Assembly: GCA_902773055.1 (NCBI GenBank)
Contig: CACYCZ010000084.1
Location: 1 to 53,997, forward strand
Direction of reading: 5' to 3'
DNA: 53,997 nucleotides
Source of the DNA: an uncultured Bacteroidales bacterium
GTDB lineage: Bacteria > Bacteroidota > Bacteroidia > Bacteroidales > Bacteroidaceae
Made by a program: the position numbers and the translations under genes. Under the pieces are notes generated by a model, which searched no databases, was not told where the DNA came from, and saw only the letters and a program-made list of their open reading frames with translations. Shown here piece by piece: positions 1-8,570 of the stretch (positions are counted from its first letter, which is position 1; each line of letters begins with the position of its first letter).

Positions 1-425
1 ATCTCCGTCGTAGCCGTGCAGGCGCTCAGAACATTGTTCCTAACTCAACAGGTGCTGCCAAGGCTATCGGTCTTGTAATTCCTGAATTGAATGGTAAGTT
101 GATTGGTTCTGCACAGCGTGTACCGACTCCTACAGGTTCTACAACTATCCTTGTTGCTGTTGTTAAGGGTAAGGATGTTACAAAAGAAGGCATCAATGCT
201 GCTATGAAGGCTGCATCTACAGAGAGTTTTGGCTATACAGAGGATCAGATTGTAAGTTCTGATATCATTGGTATGAAATATGGTTCTCTGTTCGATGCTA
301 CTCAGACAATGGTTAGCAAGATAGATGACGATACATATCAGGTACAGGTTGTTTCTTGGTATGACAACGAGAACTCCTATACATCTCAGATGGTTCGTAC
401 TATTAAATATCTTGCAGAACTTTAA
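1..425 (+). CDS. gap: Glyceraldehyde-3-phosphate dehydrogenase, C-terminal part (5' end outside window)
   Basis: This is the C-terminal catalytic domain of phosphorylating GAPDH, the glycolytic enzyme that oxidises glyceraldehyde 3-phosphate to 1,3-bisphosphoglycerate. The frame is open from base 3 to the stop at 423-425, so the gene enters from upstream. Diagnostic pieces are [20 protein letters not shown] near the edge, then QRVPTPTGS (substrate-binding region), and the C-terminal [13 protein letters not shown], all standard for the family. The catalytic Cys lies upstream of the window and cannot be checked. A strong terminator follows 47 bases after the stop, so this is the last gene of its transcript. 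The identification is secure; the symbol (gap or gapA) follows usual practice. Confidence 0.95.
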   Translation, partial: LRRSRAGAQNIVPNSTGAAKAIGLVIPELNGKLIGSAQRVPTPTGSTTILVAVVKGKDVTKEGINAAMKAASTESFGYTEDQIVSSDIIGMKYGSLFDATQTMVSKIDDDTYQVQVVSWYDNENSYTSQMVRTIKYLAEL

Positions 426-471
426 TTTAGAAACCTGTAGGCTTCTAAGTTTATATAAAGTTTTTGAAAAT

Positions 472-504
472 AAAAGCCATTCAGTTGTACTGAGTGGCTT
501 TTTT
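472..504 (+). terminator. Rho-independent terminator after gap
   Basis: A 13-bp stem (AAAAGCCATTCAG paired with CTGAGTGGCTTTT, one G-U pair) closes on a short loop and runs into a T tract. The miaA promoter box at 508-515 starts only three bases after the hairpin. Confidence 0.85.
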
Positions 505-507
505 GTG

Positions 508-515
508 TATTTTTG
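508..515 (+). promoter_or_regulatory. Putative -7 box (TATTTTTG) for miaA
   Basis: The word matches the Bacteroidetes TAnnTTTG consensus. It ends seven bases before the miaA ATG at 523, so the transcript would be leaderless or nearly so. The -33 region would fall inside the gap terminator hairpin. Confidence 0.45.
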
Positions 516-522
516 TATTCAA

Positions 523-1422
523 ATGGAAAGAATGCTAACTATACTCGGACCTACAGCCTGTGGTAAGACGCAACTGGCCATATCTCTTGCAAAAATGATA
601 GACGGAGAGATTCTTTCGGCTGATTCCAGGCAAGTATATAGGCGTATGGATATTGGTACAGGCAAAGATTTAGCTGATTACGAAAACATCCCATATCATC
701 TGATAGATATTTGTGAACCAGGGACCAAGTACACCGTATACAATTTTCAGCATGATTTTCTTGAAGCATATAAGCAGATATGTGCTAGAGGGAAATATCC
801 CATTATGTGTGGTGGTTCGGGACTCTATCTAGAATCTGTATTGCGGGCATACAGAATGTCGCCGGTTCCTGTTAATGAGCCATTGAGAAAATCACTGGAA
901 GAAAAAACAATAGAGGAGTTGATAGAGATTCTGTCGTCATATCGTCAACTGCATAATACAACCGATACGGATACCAAAAAGAGAGCTATTCGGGCGATAG
1001 AAATAGAAACTTATTATCGGGAATATCCATTGAGTTCCACCGATTTCCCTCAGATAGATAGTCTTGTTGTTGGTTTGGATGTGCCTCGGGATGTGCGGCG
1101 TCAGAAGATATCTATTCGTCTGAGAAAACGCCTGGAAGATGGAATGATAGAAGAGGTGCAGTCGTTGCTCGACGAAGGGATTCCTGCAGAAGCTCTCATT
1201 TACTATGGACTTGAATATAAATATGTAACGGAATATGTTATTGGCAAGATAACGTACGAAGAAATGGTTCATAGTTTGGAAATTGCCATCCATCAGTTTG
1301 CTAAAAGACAAATGACGTGGTTCCGAGGAATGGAGAGGCGTGGAATCAAGATTTATTGGCTGGATTATAACCTTTCATCTGAAGCTAAAGTGTCAGCAAT
1401 AATGTCTTTGTTACAAAGATGA
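523..1422 (+). CDS. miaA: tRNA dimethylallyltransferase MiaA
   Basis: MiaA transfers a dimethylallyl group to N6 of adenosine 37 in tRNAs that read U-starting codons. The 299-residue protein has the P-loop GPTACGKT at residues 9-16, DSRQVY at 34-39 and a GSGLYLES segment, all conserved in the family. The frame is open upstream to base 325, but that stretch runs through the gap 3' end and its terminator, so ATG at 523 is the sensible start; ATG at 532 is a close alternative. The length is normal for MiaA. The gene is convergent with aspS, and a long perfect hairpin separates them. Bacteroidetes often carry two miaA copies; whether another exists cannot be seen here. Confidence 0.93.
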   Translation: MERMLTILGPTACGKTQLAISLAKMIDGEILSADSRQVYRRMDIGTGKDLADYENIPYHLIDICEPGTKYTVYNFQHDFLEAYKQICARGKYPIMCGGSGLYLESVLRAYRMSPVPVNEPLRKSLEEKTIEELIEILSSYRQLHNTTDTDTKKRAIRAIEIETYYREYPLSSTDFPQIDSLVVGLDVPRDVRRQKISIRLRKRLEDGMIEEVQSLLDEGIPAEALIYYGLEYKYVTEYVIGKITYEEMVHSLEIAIHQFAKRQMTWFRGMERRGIKIYWLDYNLSSEAKVSAIMSLLQR

Positions 1423-1480
1423 AAATAGAGAATATAATTAGGGCTGGCAATTTTGCCAGCCCTAATTATATTCTCTATTT
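1423..1480. terminator. Bidirectional terminator between miaA and aspS (58-bp perfect inverted repeat)
   Basis: Bases 1423-1450 are the exact reverse complement of 1453-1480, leaving a two-base centre. The stem is A/T rich outside with a GGGCTGGC core, so either strand gives a hairpin followed by a U-rich run. It starts at the miaA stop and overlaps the last codons of aspS (stop at 1475). Confidence 0.85.
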
Positions 1481-3235
1481 AAAATGATCAATTTGTAGGT
1501 GTAGCTCATCTAACTGCTTGGCATCAACTTCCGACGGAGCATCGAGCATTACATCTCTTCCGGAATTGTTTTTGGGAAATGCAATGCAGTCTCTGATTGA
1601 ATCCAAACCTGCAAAGAGGCTGACCCATCTGTCTAAACCATATGCTAAACCACCGTGGGGTGGGGCTCCAAACTTGAAGGCATTCATGAGAAAACCGAAT
1701 TGTTCTTGTGCTTTCTCAGGTGTAAAGCCTAGGATTTCAAATATTTTGGCTTGCAGAACAGCATCATGTATACGTATAGAACCTCCACCGACCTCTACAC
1801 CATTACATACCATGTCATAGGCATCTGCTAATACTTTTTCAGGAGCACTATCCAATAATGGTATATCTGAAGGCTTGGGAGCTGTGAAAGGATGGTGCAT
1901 GGCCATTAGCCTCTGTTCTTCTTCGCTCCATTCAAACATTGGAAAATCAACAACCCAAAGCAAAGCAAATTTGTTCTTATCACGTAAACCGAGACGTTCA
2001 CCCATCAATAGTCGCAACTCACATAATTGTTTGCGGGCTCTCATTGCATCTGAACCAGAAATAATAAGGATGAGGTCACCAGTTTCAGCGTTCATTTCTT
2101 TAGCCAAATTGCTGAGCACTTCAGGGGAGTAAAATTTATCAACGCTCGATTTTACACCGTCATCTTGTACGCGCGCATATACCAATCCTGCAGCTCCAAT
2201 TTGGGGGCTTTTTACATAATTTGTTAGTTCGTCAATTTGTTTTCTTGTATATGCAGCACAACCCTTGGCGCAAATACCACCAATATATTCAGCTTGGTTA
2301 AAAACTGCAAATTCTCCTGTGTTCTTGAGAACAGACATCAATTCAACGAATTCCATTCCAAAACGCATGTCAGGCTTATCTGAACCAAAACGTTTCATTG
2401 CTTCATGCCAACTTAAGCGTAGGAAAGGTTTTTCCCCAAGGTCATAATTACGAACTTCTTTAAACAGGTATTTCGTCATTTCTTCAAATGTATTGATGAT
2501 ATCGTCCTGCTCAACGAAACTCATTTCGCAATCAATTTGGGTAAATTCTGGTTGCCTGTCTGCGCGAAGGTCTTCATCGCGGAAGCATTTTACTATTTGA
2601 AAATATTTGTCAATTCCGGCAACCATCAAGAGTTGCTTTAGTGTTTGTGGACTTTGAGGAAGAGCGTAGAATTGACCTGGATTCATTCTGCTTGGTACAA
2701 TAAAATCGCGTGCCCCTTCTGGTGTGGAACCAACGAGAACAGGTGTCTCTATTTCCAGGAAACCTTTGCTATCAAGAAAATGTCTGACCGCTAGGCAAAA
2801 TTTATGCCGTAATTCCAAATTAGCTCTAACATTGCTGCGTCGTAAATCAAGATAGCGATACTTCATTCGGATATCGTCACCACCGTCTGTGTTTTCTTCT
2901 ATAGTAAAAGGTGGGATATCTGATTTGTTCAAAATAGTCAATTTGTTAACAATGATTTCAATTTCACCAGTGGGAATCTTGTTGTTCTTATTATATCTTT
3001 CATTTACCCTCCCAGTTACTTGAATGACATATTCACGGCCTATAGTGTTGGCTTTATTAAAAAGTTCCTTGTTCTCTTCTTCATTGAAAACAAGTTGGGT
3101 GATTCCATATCGATCTCTCAGGTCAATAAAGGTCATGCCTCCCATTTTGCGTATTTTCTGTACCCAACCAGCTAAGGTTACATCTTCGCTAATGTTGGCA
3201 AGTCTTAGTTCACCGCAAGTCTTTGTTCTGTACAT
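1475..3235 (-). CDS. aspS: Aspartyl-tRNA synthetase
   Basis: This class II aminoacyl-tRNA synthetase charges tRNA-Asp. The 586-residue bacterial-type protein has an N-terminal OB-fold anticodon-binding domain (about residues 1-105) and the flipping-loop/QSPQ region (about 165-197). Motif 2, [14 protein letters not shown], is at 218-231. The bacterial GAD insertion domain covers roughly 290-410, and motif 3, [10 protein letters not shown], is near 540. Length is typical for the bacterial enzyme. The ATG at 3235 is 25 bases downstream of a TAACTTTG box. The final codons are inside the shared hairpin at 1423-1480. Confidence 0.96.
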   Translation of the reverse strand: MYRTKTCGELRLANISEDVTLAGWVQKIRKMGGMTFIDLRDRYGITQLVFNEEENKELFNKANTIGREYVIQVTGRVNERYNKNNKIPTGEIEIIVNKLTILNKSDIPPFTIEENTDGGDDIRMKYRYLDLRRSNVRANLELRHKFCLAVRHFLDSKGFLEIETPVLVGSTPEGARDFIVPSRMNPGQFYALPQSPQTLKQLLMVAGIDKYFQIVKCFRDEDLRADRQPEFTQIDCEMSFVEQDDIINTFEEMTKYLFKEVRNYDLGEKPFLRLSWHEAMKRFGSDKPDMRFGMEFVELMSVLKNTGEFAVFNQAEYIGGICAKGCAAYTRKQIDELTNYVKSPQIGAAGLVYARVQDDGVKSSVDKFYSPEVLSNLAKEMNAETGDLILIISGSDAMRARKQLCELRLLMGERLGLRDKNKFALLWVVDFPMFEWSEEEQRLMAMHHPFTAPKPSDIPLLDSAPEKVLADAYDMVCNGVEVGGGSIRIHDAVLQAKIFEILGFTPEKAQEQFGFLMNAFKFGAPPHGGLAYGLDRWVSLFAGLDSIRDCIAFPKNNSGRDVMLDAPSEVDAKQLDELHLQIDHFK

Positions 3236-3260
3236 ATTGATAGATTGTTTTTATATACAA

Positions 3261-3268
3261 CAAAGTTA
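3261..3268 (-). promoter_or_regulatory. Putative -7 box (TAACTTTG) for aspS
   Basis: An exact TAnnTTTG match on the minus strand lies 25 bases upstream of the aspS start codon. This spacing is ordinary for a Bacteroidetes promoter. Confidence 0.6.
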
Positions 3269-3392
3269 CAAAGAAATCATGGCATTGGGTTATAGTGCAG
3301 ATAGAAAAATCATTGTAAAAGTAATTATATATTCAATGTGAGGTTTTATATATTTAAAAAACTGTGTTTATAAATCAGAATCATTATTACAT

Positions 3393-3423
3393 AAAAAAAG
3401 GTTGAAAAATTTCAACCTTTTTC
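3393..3423 (-). terminator. Terminator of the tRNA-Pro transcript
   Basis: On the minus strand an AAGGTTGAAA/TTTCAACCTT hairpin begins within five bases of the tRNA 3' end and is followed by a run of seven T. Confidence 0.8.
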
Positions 3424-3425
3424 TG

Positions 3426-3500
3426 TCGGGGTAACAGGATTCGAACCTGTGACCCCCTGCTCCCAAAGCAGGTGCGCTAACCGGACTGCGCTACACCCCG
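3426..3500 (-). tRNA. tRNA-Pro (anticodon TGG)
   Basis: The minus strand folds as a full cloverleaf. The acceptor stem pairs CGGGGTG with TACCCCG (with a terminal G-U), the anticodon stem is CCTGC/GCAGG, and the loop TTTGGGA carries TGG at 3463-3465. The T arm contains GGTTCGAATCC. The discriminator base is A, and CCA is not encoded. UGG can read all proline codons by wobble. The tRNA stands alone between the aspS promoter region and the end of rplT. Confidence 0.95.
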
Positions 3501-3567
3501 TTTCTTTTGCAATGCAAAAGTACAAAAAGTTTTTATTATGGCAAGCCTTTTATTACATTTAATTTAA

Positions 3568-3606
3568 TATTACAATAGGGGAAGAAATTCTTCCCCTATT
3601 GTAATA
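3568..3606 (-). terminator. Terminator of the infC-rpmI-rplT operon
   Basis: A 19-bp perfect inverted repeat (arm core CAATAGGGGAAGAA) centres on a single A about ten bases after the rplT stop. Because it is symmetrical it could also stop transcription from the other side. Confidence 0.8.
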
Positions 3607-3616
3607 TAATGAAAAT

Positions 3617-3961
3617 TTATTTTACTTTGGCTACGATGGCTTTGAATGCATCGGGATTATTTACAGCCAAATCTGCTAGGACCTTACGATTAATTTCAAT
3701 ACCTGCTTTATGAAGTTCACCCATTAATTGTGAATAGGATAAACCTTCTAAGCGTGCGGCCGCATTTATACGTTGAATCCATAGTGCGCGGAAATTGCGT
3801 TTCTTTGTTTTACGGTCTCTATAGGCATATGTTAAACCTTTCTCCCAAGTGTTTTTGGCAACGGTCCATACGTTTTTACGTGCACCGAAATAACCACGTG
3901 TTAATTTCAGAATTTTCTTTCTCTTTGCTCTTGAAGCAACATGATTTACTGATCTTGGCAT
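3617..3961 (-). CDS. rplT: Large-subunit ribosomal protein bL20
   Basis: bL20 binds 23S rRNA early in 50S assembly and in several bacteria represses its own operon. The 114-residue protein has the family hallmark basic N terminus [19 protein letters not shown], then the [14 protein letters not shown] helix and the C-terminal globular part with [13 protein letters not shown]. Length and sequence are typical. It is the last gene of infC-rpmI-rplT. The 93-base gap before it contains an AATGTAAG/CTTACATT hairpin (about 3979-4000), a possible place for translational control or mRNA processing; this is inference. Confidence 0.97.
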   Translation of the reverse strand: MPRSVNHVASRAKRKKILKLTRGYFGARKNVWTVAKNTWEKGLTYAYRDRKTKKRNFRALWIQRINAAARLEGLSYSQLMGELHKAGIEINRKVLADLAVNNPDAFKAIVAKVK

Positions 3962-4054
3962 AATTTAATTTTTTTTTGAATGTAAGCGTCGTCTTACATT
4001 GAACGATCTTTTTGGCTAAACATTCGGTTAATAATTATTCTTAGCCTTGCGTTT

Positions 4055-4252
4055 TTAACGCAGATTAAGAAGTTCTCTAACTTGTTTGAGATTTGTACGG
4101 TCCACAATTGCAATGTGATCCAAATTTCTCTTTTGTTTCTTGGTCTTCTTTGTTAAGATGTGACTGTGGTAAGCATGACGTCTTTTCACCTTACCTGTTC
4201 CAGTGAGGCTGAAGCGCTTTTTTGCACCGGAATTTGTTTTTACTTTTGGCAT
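4055..4252 (-). CDS. rpmI: Large-subunit ribosomal protein bL35
   Basis: The 65-residue, very basic protein begins [20 protein letters not shown] and contains [20 protein letters not shown], the standard bL35 sequence. It is a structural component of the 50S subunit. It sits between infC and rplT in the usual order. The 82-base gap upstream holds a hairpin on the mRNA strand (see 4285-4317), a candidate for bL20- or bL35-linked control of the downstream genes. Confidence 0.97.
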   Translation of the reverse strand: MPKVKTNSGAKKRFSLTGTGKVKRRHAYHSHILTKKTKKQKRNLDHIAIVDRTNLKQVRELLNLR

Positions 4253-4284
4253 TTTCTTAATAATTTATTAATGTTTTTATTATG

Positions 4285-4317
4285 TGCGGCAGCGTGAAAC
4301 CAATACGCTACGCGCAT
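4285..4317 (-). promoter_or_regulatory. Structured leader upstream of rpmI
   Basis: On the transcribed strand AGCGT and ACGCT pair around a nine-base loop, extended outward by TGCG/CGCA pairing with small bulges. It lies 33-65 bases upstream of the rpmI ATG. Autogenous control by bL20 at this position is known in Firmicutes and Escherichia coli; applying it here is inference. Confidence 0.35.
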
Positions 4318-4334
4318 CTCATATATTATTGTTA

Positions 4335-4988
4335 TTAAAATTCTTCTCCTTCTATTGTCGGCATTTTGTATTCGCTCTTTTTTTCTTGGCGTACCTGTTG
4401 CTTTTTATCTGCCGTTTTCTTTTCTTCTGTTATAACAGATTCAGCTGGCTTTGTTGCTTTTTTTGTTGGATTCTTTTTAGGGGAGATGAACATTGTCATT
4501 CGTTTTCCCAATAGTTCAGGCATACTGTCAACTTTGCCGACTTCTTCCAAATCATTTGCAAAACGAAGCAATAGGACTTCACCTTGTTCTTTGAATACGA
4601 TGCTACGCCCCTTAAAAAAAACATAGGCTTTAACTTTGTTACCTTCTTCCAAAAATTCGCGAGCATGTTTTAACTTAAAAGTATAATCATGTTCGTCTGT
4701 TTGGGGACCGAAACGGATTTCCTTTATTTCAATTTTTACTTGTTTTGCTTTTATTTCTTTTTGGCGCTTCTTAATCTGATAAAGAAATTTGGAAAATTCA
4801 ATTATTTTACACACAGGGGGAGTGGTATTGGATGAAATCTCTACCACGTCTTCTCCTCTGTGCTCTGCTAGTGCAAGTGCTTTAGCAAGAGGCATCACTA
4901 CACTTCCTTCGTCACTAACAACCCTCACTTCAGTTGCTGTTATTTGGCGGTTGATGTTGTAGTTTTGCTTTAAGTCGTCTTTCTTCAT
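4335..4988 (-). CDS. infC: Translation initiation factor IF-3
   Basis: IF-3 binds the 30S subunit, blocks premature 50S joining and checks initiator tRNA and start codon. The N-terminal domain ([31 protein letters not shown]) is joined by a lysine-rich helix ([20 protein letters not shown]) to the C-terminal domain ([17 protein letters not shown]). At 217 residues it is longer than the approximately 180 of E. coli because of a charged Lys/Glu-rich tail after residue 170, which is common in Bacteroidetes. It starts with ATG here. A TAACTTTG box at 5032-5039 overlaps the thrS stop codon and can drive infC-rpmI-rplT independently of thrS. Confidence 0.96.
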   Translation of the reverse strand: MKKDDLKQNYNINRQITATEVRVVSDEGSVVMPLAKALALAEHRGEDVVEISSNTTPPVCKIIEFSKFLYQIKKRQKEIKAKQVKIEIKEIRFGPQTDEHDYTFKLKHAREFLEEGNKVKAYVFFKGRSIVFKEQGEVLLLRFANDLEEVGKVDSMPELLGKRMTMFISPKKNPTKKATKPAESVITEEKKTADKKQQVRQEKKSEYKMPTIEGEEF

Positions 4989-5031
4989 TAAAATTATTTG
5001 AGCGTCTTTTTTTGTTTTGTTAAATCGCGTG

Positions 5032-5039
5032 CAAAGTTA
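5032..5039 (-). promoter_or_regulatory. Putative -7 box (TAACTTTG) for infC-rpmI-rplT
   Basis: An exact consensus on the minus strand lies 43 bases upstream of infC. It overlaps the thrS stop codon at 5037, so this internal promoter is written into the end of thrS. Confidence 0.55.
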
Positions 5040-6980
5040 AAAAATATTTATCATATCATAGACTTCTTTCTTAACTTTATTTGCAAATTCTTTATAATTT
5101 ATTGTTCCTTGGTTTTCACCTCCTTGCTTACGTACGGCGACTGTGCTTTCGGTTTGTTCTTTTTCTCCTACAACAATGAGGTAGGGAACGTGTTTTATTT
5201 CATTATCGCGAATTTTGCGTCCAATTTTCTCACTGCGGTCATCTATGTATGAGCGTATACCTAATGTGTCAAAATGCTGTTTGATAGTATTTGCATAGTC
5301 AATGTACTTTTCGGAGATAGGTAGTATTGCAACTTGATCGGGAGCCAACCATAGAGGAAATTTGCCACAGGTATGTTCTAGCAATACTGCTACAAATCGT
5401 TCCATAGAGCCAAATGGGGCGCGATGAATCATTACAGGACGATGTCTAAGGTTGTCGTCACCGACGTATTCCAGTTGGAAACGTTCAGGTAAGTTGTAGT
5501 CTACTTGAATTGTTCCCAGCTGCCACTTTCTTCCTAATGCGTCTTTGACCATAAAGTCGAGTTTTGGACCGTAGAAAGCAGCTTCGCCATATTCTATATG
5601 TGCATTCATGCCTTTTTCCTTACATGCTTCTATGATGGCATTTTCAGCTCTTTCCCAGTTTTCGTCAGTTCCGATATATTTTGTTTTATTTTGTGGATCG
5701 CGTAATGATATTTGTGCATCGAAATCTTGAAAATCAAACGTTTTGAATACGATGTTTATGATATCCATCACACGCAGGAATTCGTCTTTTACCTGATCGG
5801 GGCGACAATAAATGTGTGCATCATCTTGAGTAAAACTGCGGACTCTAGTCAGACCATGAAGTTCACCACTTTGTTCATACCGATATACGGTGCCAAATTC
5901 GGCAATTCTAACAGGCAATTCTCTGTATGAACGTGGTTTTCGTGCAAAGATTTCACAGTGATGCGGGCAATTCATTGGTTTGAGCATGTATTCTTCACCT
6001 TCATCAGGAGTATGGATTGGTTGGAAAGAGTCTTTGCCATATTTAGCATAGTGGCCAGATGTTACATATAATTGTTTTGAACCAATGTGTGGGGTAATGA
6101 CAAGATTGTATCCATAATGGTTTTGTATGCGACTTAGAAAATCTTGTAGACGCATGCGAAGAGCAGTACCACGTGGAAGCCAGATGGGTAATCCTTTTCC
6201 AACTCGTTCAGAAAACATAAAAAGTTCAAGTTCCTTACCTATTTTACGATGATCTCTTTTCTTGGCTTCTTCTAGGAGTGTAAGATATTCTTCCAACATT
6301 TTCTTCTTTGGGAAAGATATGCCGTATACGCGTGTAAGAGTCTGACGGCTTTGATCTCCTCGCCAATATGCAGCAGAAATGCTTGTTATCTGTATAGCTT
6401 TAATAGGAGCTGTAGATACAAGATGTGGACCGCGGCAAAGGTCTGTATATTCACCTTGGGTGTATGTGGATATTGTTCCGTCTTCCAACTCATTGATTAG
6501 TTCAAGTTTAAGTTCTTGTCCTCTTTCCTTAAAGAAAGCCAATGCATCTTTCTTGGTTATATTGTTTTTTGTCAGCACTTCTCCCTTTTGAGCCAATTCG
6601 GCCATTTTCTTGTTGATAGTGTCAAAGTCACTCTCTTTGATAACTTGTCCTTCTGGAAGAAGTACGTCGTAATAAAAACCATTTTCTATTGCGGGACCAA
6701 TGCCGAATTCAATACCTGGATATAGTTGTTGTAATGCTTCTGCAAGGAGGTGTGCCGATGTGTGCCAGAAGGTATGCTTTCCTTCCTCATCTTCAAACTT
6801 GAAAAATTTGATTGTTGCATCTTCCGTCAAAACTGTGGTTAGTTCCGTCGTCTTACCATTAATGGCACAGGATACAATCTCACGGGCCAGTTGATGTGAA
6901 AGACTTTCAGCTATTTGTAATGCGGTTATACCGGATTCATATTCTCTAGTGGAGTTGTCGGGAAAAGTGACTGTTATCAT
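5037..6980 (-). CDS. thrS: Threonyl-tRNA synthetase
   Basis: ThrRS charges tRNA-Thr and edits mischarged serine. The 647-residue protein has the full bacterial plan. An N-terminal TGS domain covers about residues 1-60. The editing domain has the HTSAH metal-type motif at 73-77 and DLCRGPH near 180. The class II catalytic core contains [24 protein letters not shown] and a zinc-binding Cys/His set. The C-terminal anticodon-binding domain starts near 545. Length is normal. The order thrS-infC-rpmI-rplT is the classical arrangement. A TACTTTTG box lies 43 bases upstream. Confidence 0.97.
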   Translation of the reverse strand: MITVTFPDNSTREYESGITALQIAESLSHQLAREIVSCAINGKTTELTTVLTEDATIKFFKFEDEEGKHTFWHTSAHLLAEALQQLYPGIEFGIGPAIENGFYYDVLLPEGQVIKESDFDTINKKMAELAQKGEVLTKNNITKKDALAFFKERGQELKLELINELEDGTISTYTQGEYTDLCRGPHLVSTAPIKAIQITSISAAYWRGDQSRQTLTRVYGISFPKKKMLEEYLTLLEEAKKRDHRKIGKELELFMFSERVGKGLPIWLPRGTALRMRLQDFLSRIQNHYGYNLVITPHIGSKQLYVTSGHYAKYGKDSFQPIHTPDEGEEYMLKPMNCPHHCEIFARKPRSYRELPVRIAEFGTVYRYEQSGELHGLTRVRSFTQDDAHIYCRPDQVKDEFLRVMDIINIVFKTFDFQDFDAQISLRDPQNKTKYIGTDENWERAENAIIEACKEKGMNAHIEYGEAAFYGPKLDFMVKDALGRKWQLGTIQVDYNLPERFQLEYVGDDNLRHRPVMIHRAPFGSMERFVAVLLEHTCGKFPLWLAPDQVAILPISEKYIDYANTIKQHFDTLGIRSYIDDRSEKIGRKIRDNEIKHVPYLIVVGEKEQTESTVAVRKQGGENQGTINYKEFANKVKKEVYDMINIF

Positions 6981-7022
6981 ACTGTTATCATTATTATTGT
7001 TGTTTTTAATATAAAATGTCTA

Positions 7023-7030
7023 CAAAAGTA
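7023..7030 (-). promoter_or_regulatory. Putative -7 box (TACTTTTG) for thrS
   Basis: A match to TAnnTTTG on the minus strand 43 bases before the thrS ATG. No T-box-like or other long leader is visible. Confidence 0.45.
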
Positions 7031-7167
7031 CTCATTTCTTTTCGGATAGAAGTAGTTGGAAAGCTAAAAAGTTTGTTTTTCATGAGGTTTTACTTTCTCC
7101 AGAAGTTGATTGGCTGATATGTGATATTATGGTGGGTATTTGTGGATATGATGGAAGTTTCTGTATT

Positions 7168-7626
7168 TTAATCTTGGTTTTTCTGCTTATGCTGTGTATT
7201 GATTTTATGTAGGATGATATTAAAAGCTTCTAATCCCGTCAGGACAAGAAGGGTTGAAGCGGTTGCAAGAATATACATGCCTCCTCCGCATGCAAGGCCA
7301 ATGGCGGCAGTAACCCATAGGCCTGCAGCTGTAGTTAGTCCGCTTACAATATTTTCGCTTTTATGAAAAATAATCGTTCCTGCGCCAATAAAGCCGATAC
7401 CGGATACAACTTGTGCAGCGATACGCGCTATATCCCATCGCTGTTCTGGTGAGTTCAAAGCATCTTCAAATCCGTATGCGGATATAATCATAAAGAGAGC
7501 AGAGCCAAGTGCAACAAGAAAATGAGTACGGAAACCTGCTTCTTTAGCACGGTATTCGCGCTCAAGTCCGATTATTCCACCTAAAACAGCCGCTGTAAAG
7601 ATTCTTAATACAAATTCCCAAGTCAT
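7168..7626 (-). CDS. MgtC/SapB family membrane protein
   Basis: The 152-residue inner-membrane protein has about four to five hydrophobic segments. It carries the MgtC/SapB signature: GGIIGLEREYRAKEAGFRTH near the N terminus, then GIGFIGAGTIIF and GLTTAAGLWVTAAIGLACGGG. MgtC of Salmonella modulates the F1Fo ATP synthase and helps growth in low magnesium and in macrophages; other family members are of unknown role. This protein lacks the long C-terminal ACT-like domain of true MgtC (protein ends soon after the last membrane segment), so it is better called SapB-type. It is monocistronic with a TAACTTTG box about 50 bases upstream. Confidence 0.88.
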   Translation of the reverse strand: MTWEFVLRIFTAAVLGGIIGLEREYRAKEAGFRTHFLVALGSALFMIISAYGFEDALNSPEQRWDIARIAAQVVSGIGFIGAGTIIFHKSENIVSGLTTAAGLWVTAAIGLACGGGMYILATASTLLVLTGLEAFNIILHKINTQHKQKNQD

Positions 7627-7677
7627 GATTCATAATGTTTTTGTGTTAGCAGCTCATTATTTTTTGAAAAACTATTA

Positions 7678-7685
7678 CAAAGTTA
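7678..7685 (-). promoter_or_regulatory. Putative -7 box (TAACTTTG) for the MgtC/SapB gene
   Basis: Exact consensus on the minus strand, 51 bases from the start codon. Confidence 0.5.
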
Positions 7686-7863
7686 TGTTTTTTGTTTGAA
7701 TGCAACGCTTATGGTTATTTTTAAAATATTGAATATGATGGCTTGAATCAAAGAGTGTATACTAAATTTGTTTTTCGTGTATTCTGTGAATGGCAACATA
7801 AACAAAGAAAGGGGCTTGGTTTATCCTAAAGTCGGGATTTACTTATATTTCACTTGTTTTTTG

Positions 7864-7871
7864 TAATTTTG
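7864..7871 (+). promoter_or_regulatory. Putative -7 box (TAATTTTG) for the YigZ-like gene
   Basis: Exact TAnnTTTG match ending four bases before the ATG at 7876. Transcription would start at or just inside the start codon, which suggests a leaderless message. Confidence 0.5.
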
Positions 7872-7875
7872 AAAC

Positions 7876-8472
7876 ATGGATGGAGATACATTCCTTACAA
7901 TAGGTGCTGCTGCTCAGGCAAAGTTGGTGGAGAAAAAAAGTGTTTTTCTTTCATTTGTTCATCCGATCGGTACTGCTGACGATGCAGAAGACTTACTGCG
8001 GCAATATCGTAAAAAATATTATGATGCACGGCATATCTGCTACGCTTATGTTCTTGGTGAGCCATCTGATGCAAAAAGCAGTGATAATGGAGAGCCTTCA
8101 GGAACTGCAGGTCGTCCGATTCTGGGAGTTTTACTTGCTCATAATTTAAGATATGTGTGTTGTATAGTAGTCCGTTATTTTGGTGGAATAAAACTTGGTA
8201 CCAGTGGGTTGGCAGATGCATACCAGATATCGGCGGAAATGGCTTATGAGAATACTGTTGTAGTGGAGAAAAAAGAAGAAATATTGGTAGAAGTCGGTTT
8301 TGATTATTTTCAGATGAATAGTGTGATGACTACGATAAAATCTCTTAATTTAAAAGTTTTAGAATCAAATTTTGATAATAAATGTGTTCTTAAAGTGATG
8401 GTACCTAAATCAACTATGCAGAGACTGCAGTTTCAACTGTCTAAGATAGTTAATCACATGGATATTCTATAA
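7876..8472 (+). CDS. YigZ/IMPACT family protein
   Basis: The 198-residue protein belongs to the UPF0029/IMPACT family. The N-terminal domain shows the signature in order: KSVFLSFVHPI, DARHICYAYVLGE, SSDNGEPSGTAGRPI (about residues 70-90) and RYFGGIKLGTSGLADAY. The C-terminal part (about 135-198) is the ferredoxin-like DUF1949 domain. The eukaryotic relative IMPACT inhibits Gcn2 signalling; the bacterial role is unsettled. The gene is alone, divergent from the MgtC-type gene and convergent with the DUF4270 gene, with a palindromic terminator behind it. Confidence 0.9.
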   Translation: MDGDTFLTIGAAAQAKLVEKKSVFLSFVHPIGTADDAEDLLRQYRKKYYDARHICYAYVLGEPSDAKSSDNGEPSGTAGRPILGVLLAHNLRYVCCIVVRYFGGIKLGTSGLADAYQISAEMAYENTVVVEKKEEILVEVGFDYFQMNSVMTTIKSLNLKVLESNFDNKCVLKVMVPKSTMQRLQFQLSKIVNHMDIL

Positions 8473-8490
8473 TTTTTGAAAAAATCATAG

Positions 8491-8536
8491 TAAAACACAG
8501 AGGCATATCATACGTATGATATGCCTCTGTGTTTTA
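8491..8536. terminator. Bidirectional terminator (46-bp perfect palindrome)
   Basis: Two 23-base arms (core ACACAGAGGCATATCATAC) are exactly complementary with no loop bases left over. It lies between the convergent YigZ-like and DUF4270 genes, with A and T runs at the two ends. Confidence 0.8.
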
Positions 8537-8570
8537 GTCTTACAATAGGAAATTATATTTTGGTGCGGGA

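Noticed and set aside
325-522. N-terminal extension of MiaA starting at base 325
   Set aside because: It overlaps the gap 3' end in another frame and runs through the gap terminator; the P-loop sits at the normal distance from ATG 523.
6981-7022. T-box or other amino-acid-responsive leader before thrS
   Set aside because: The predicted leader is only about 40 bases, A/T rich and without stems; T-boxes are not typical of Bacteroidetes.
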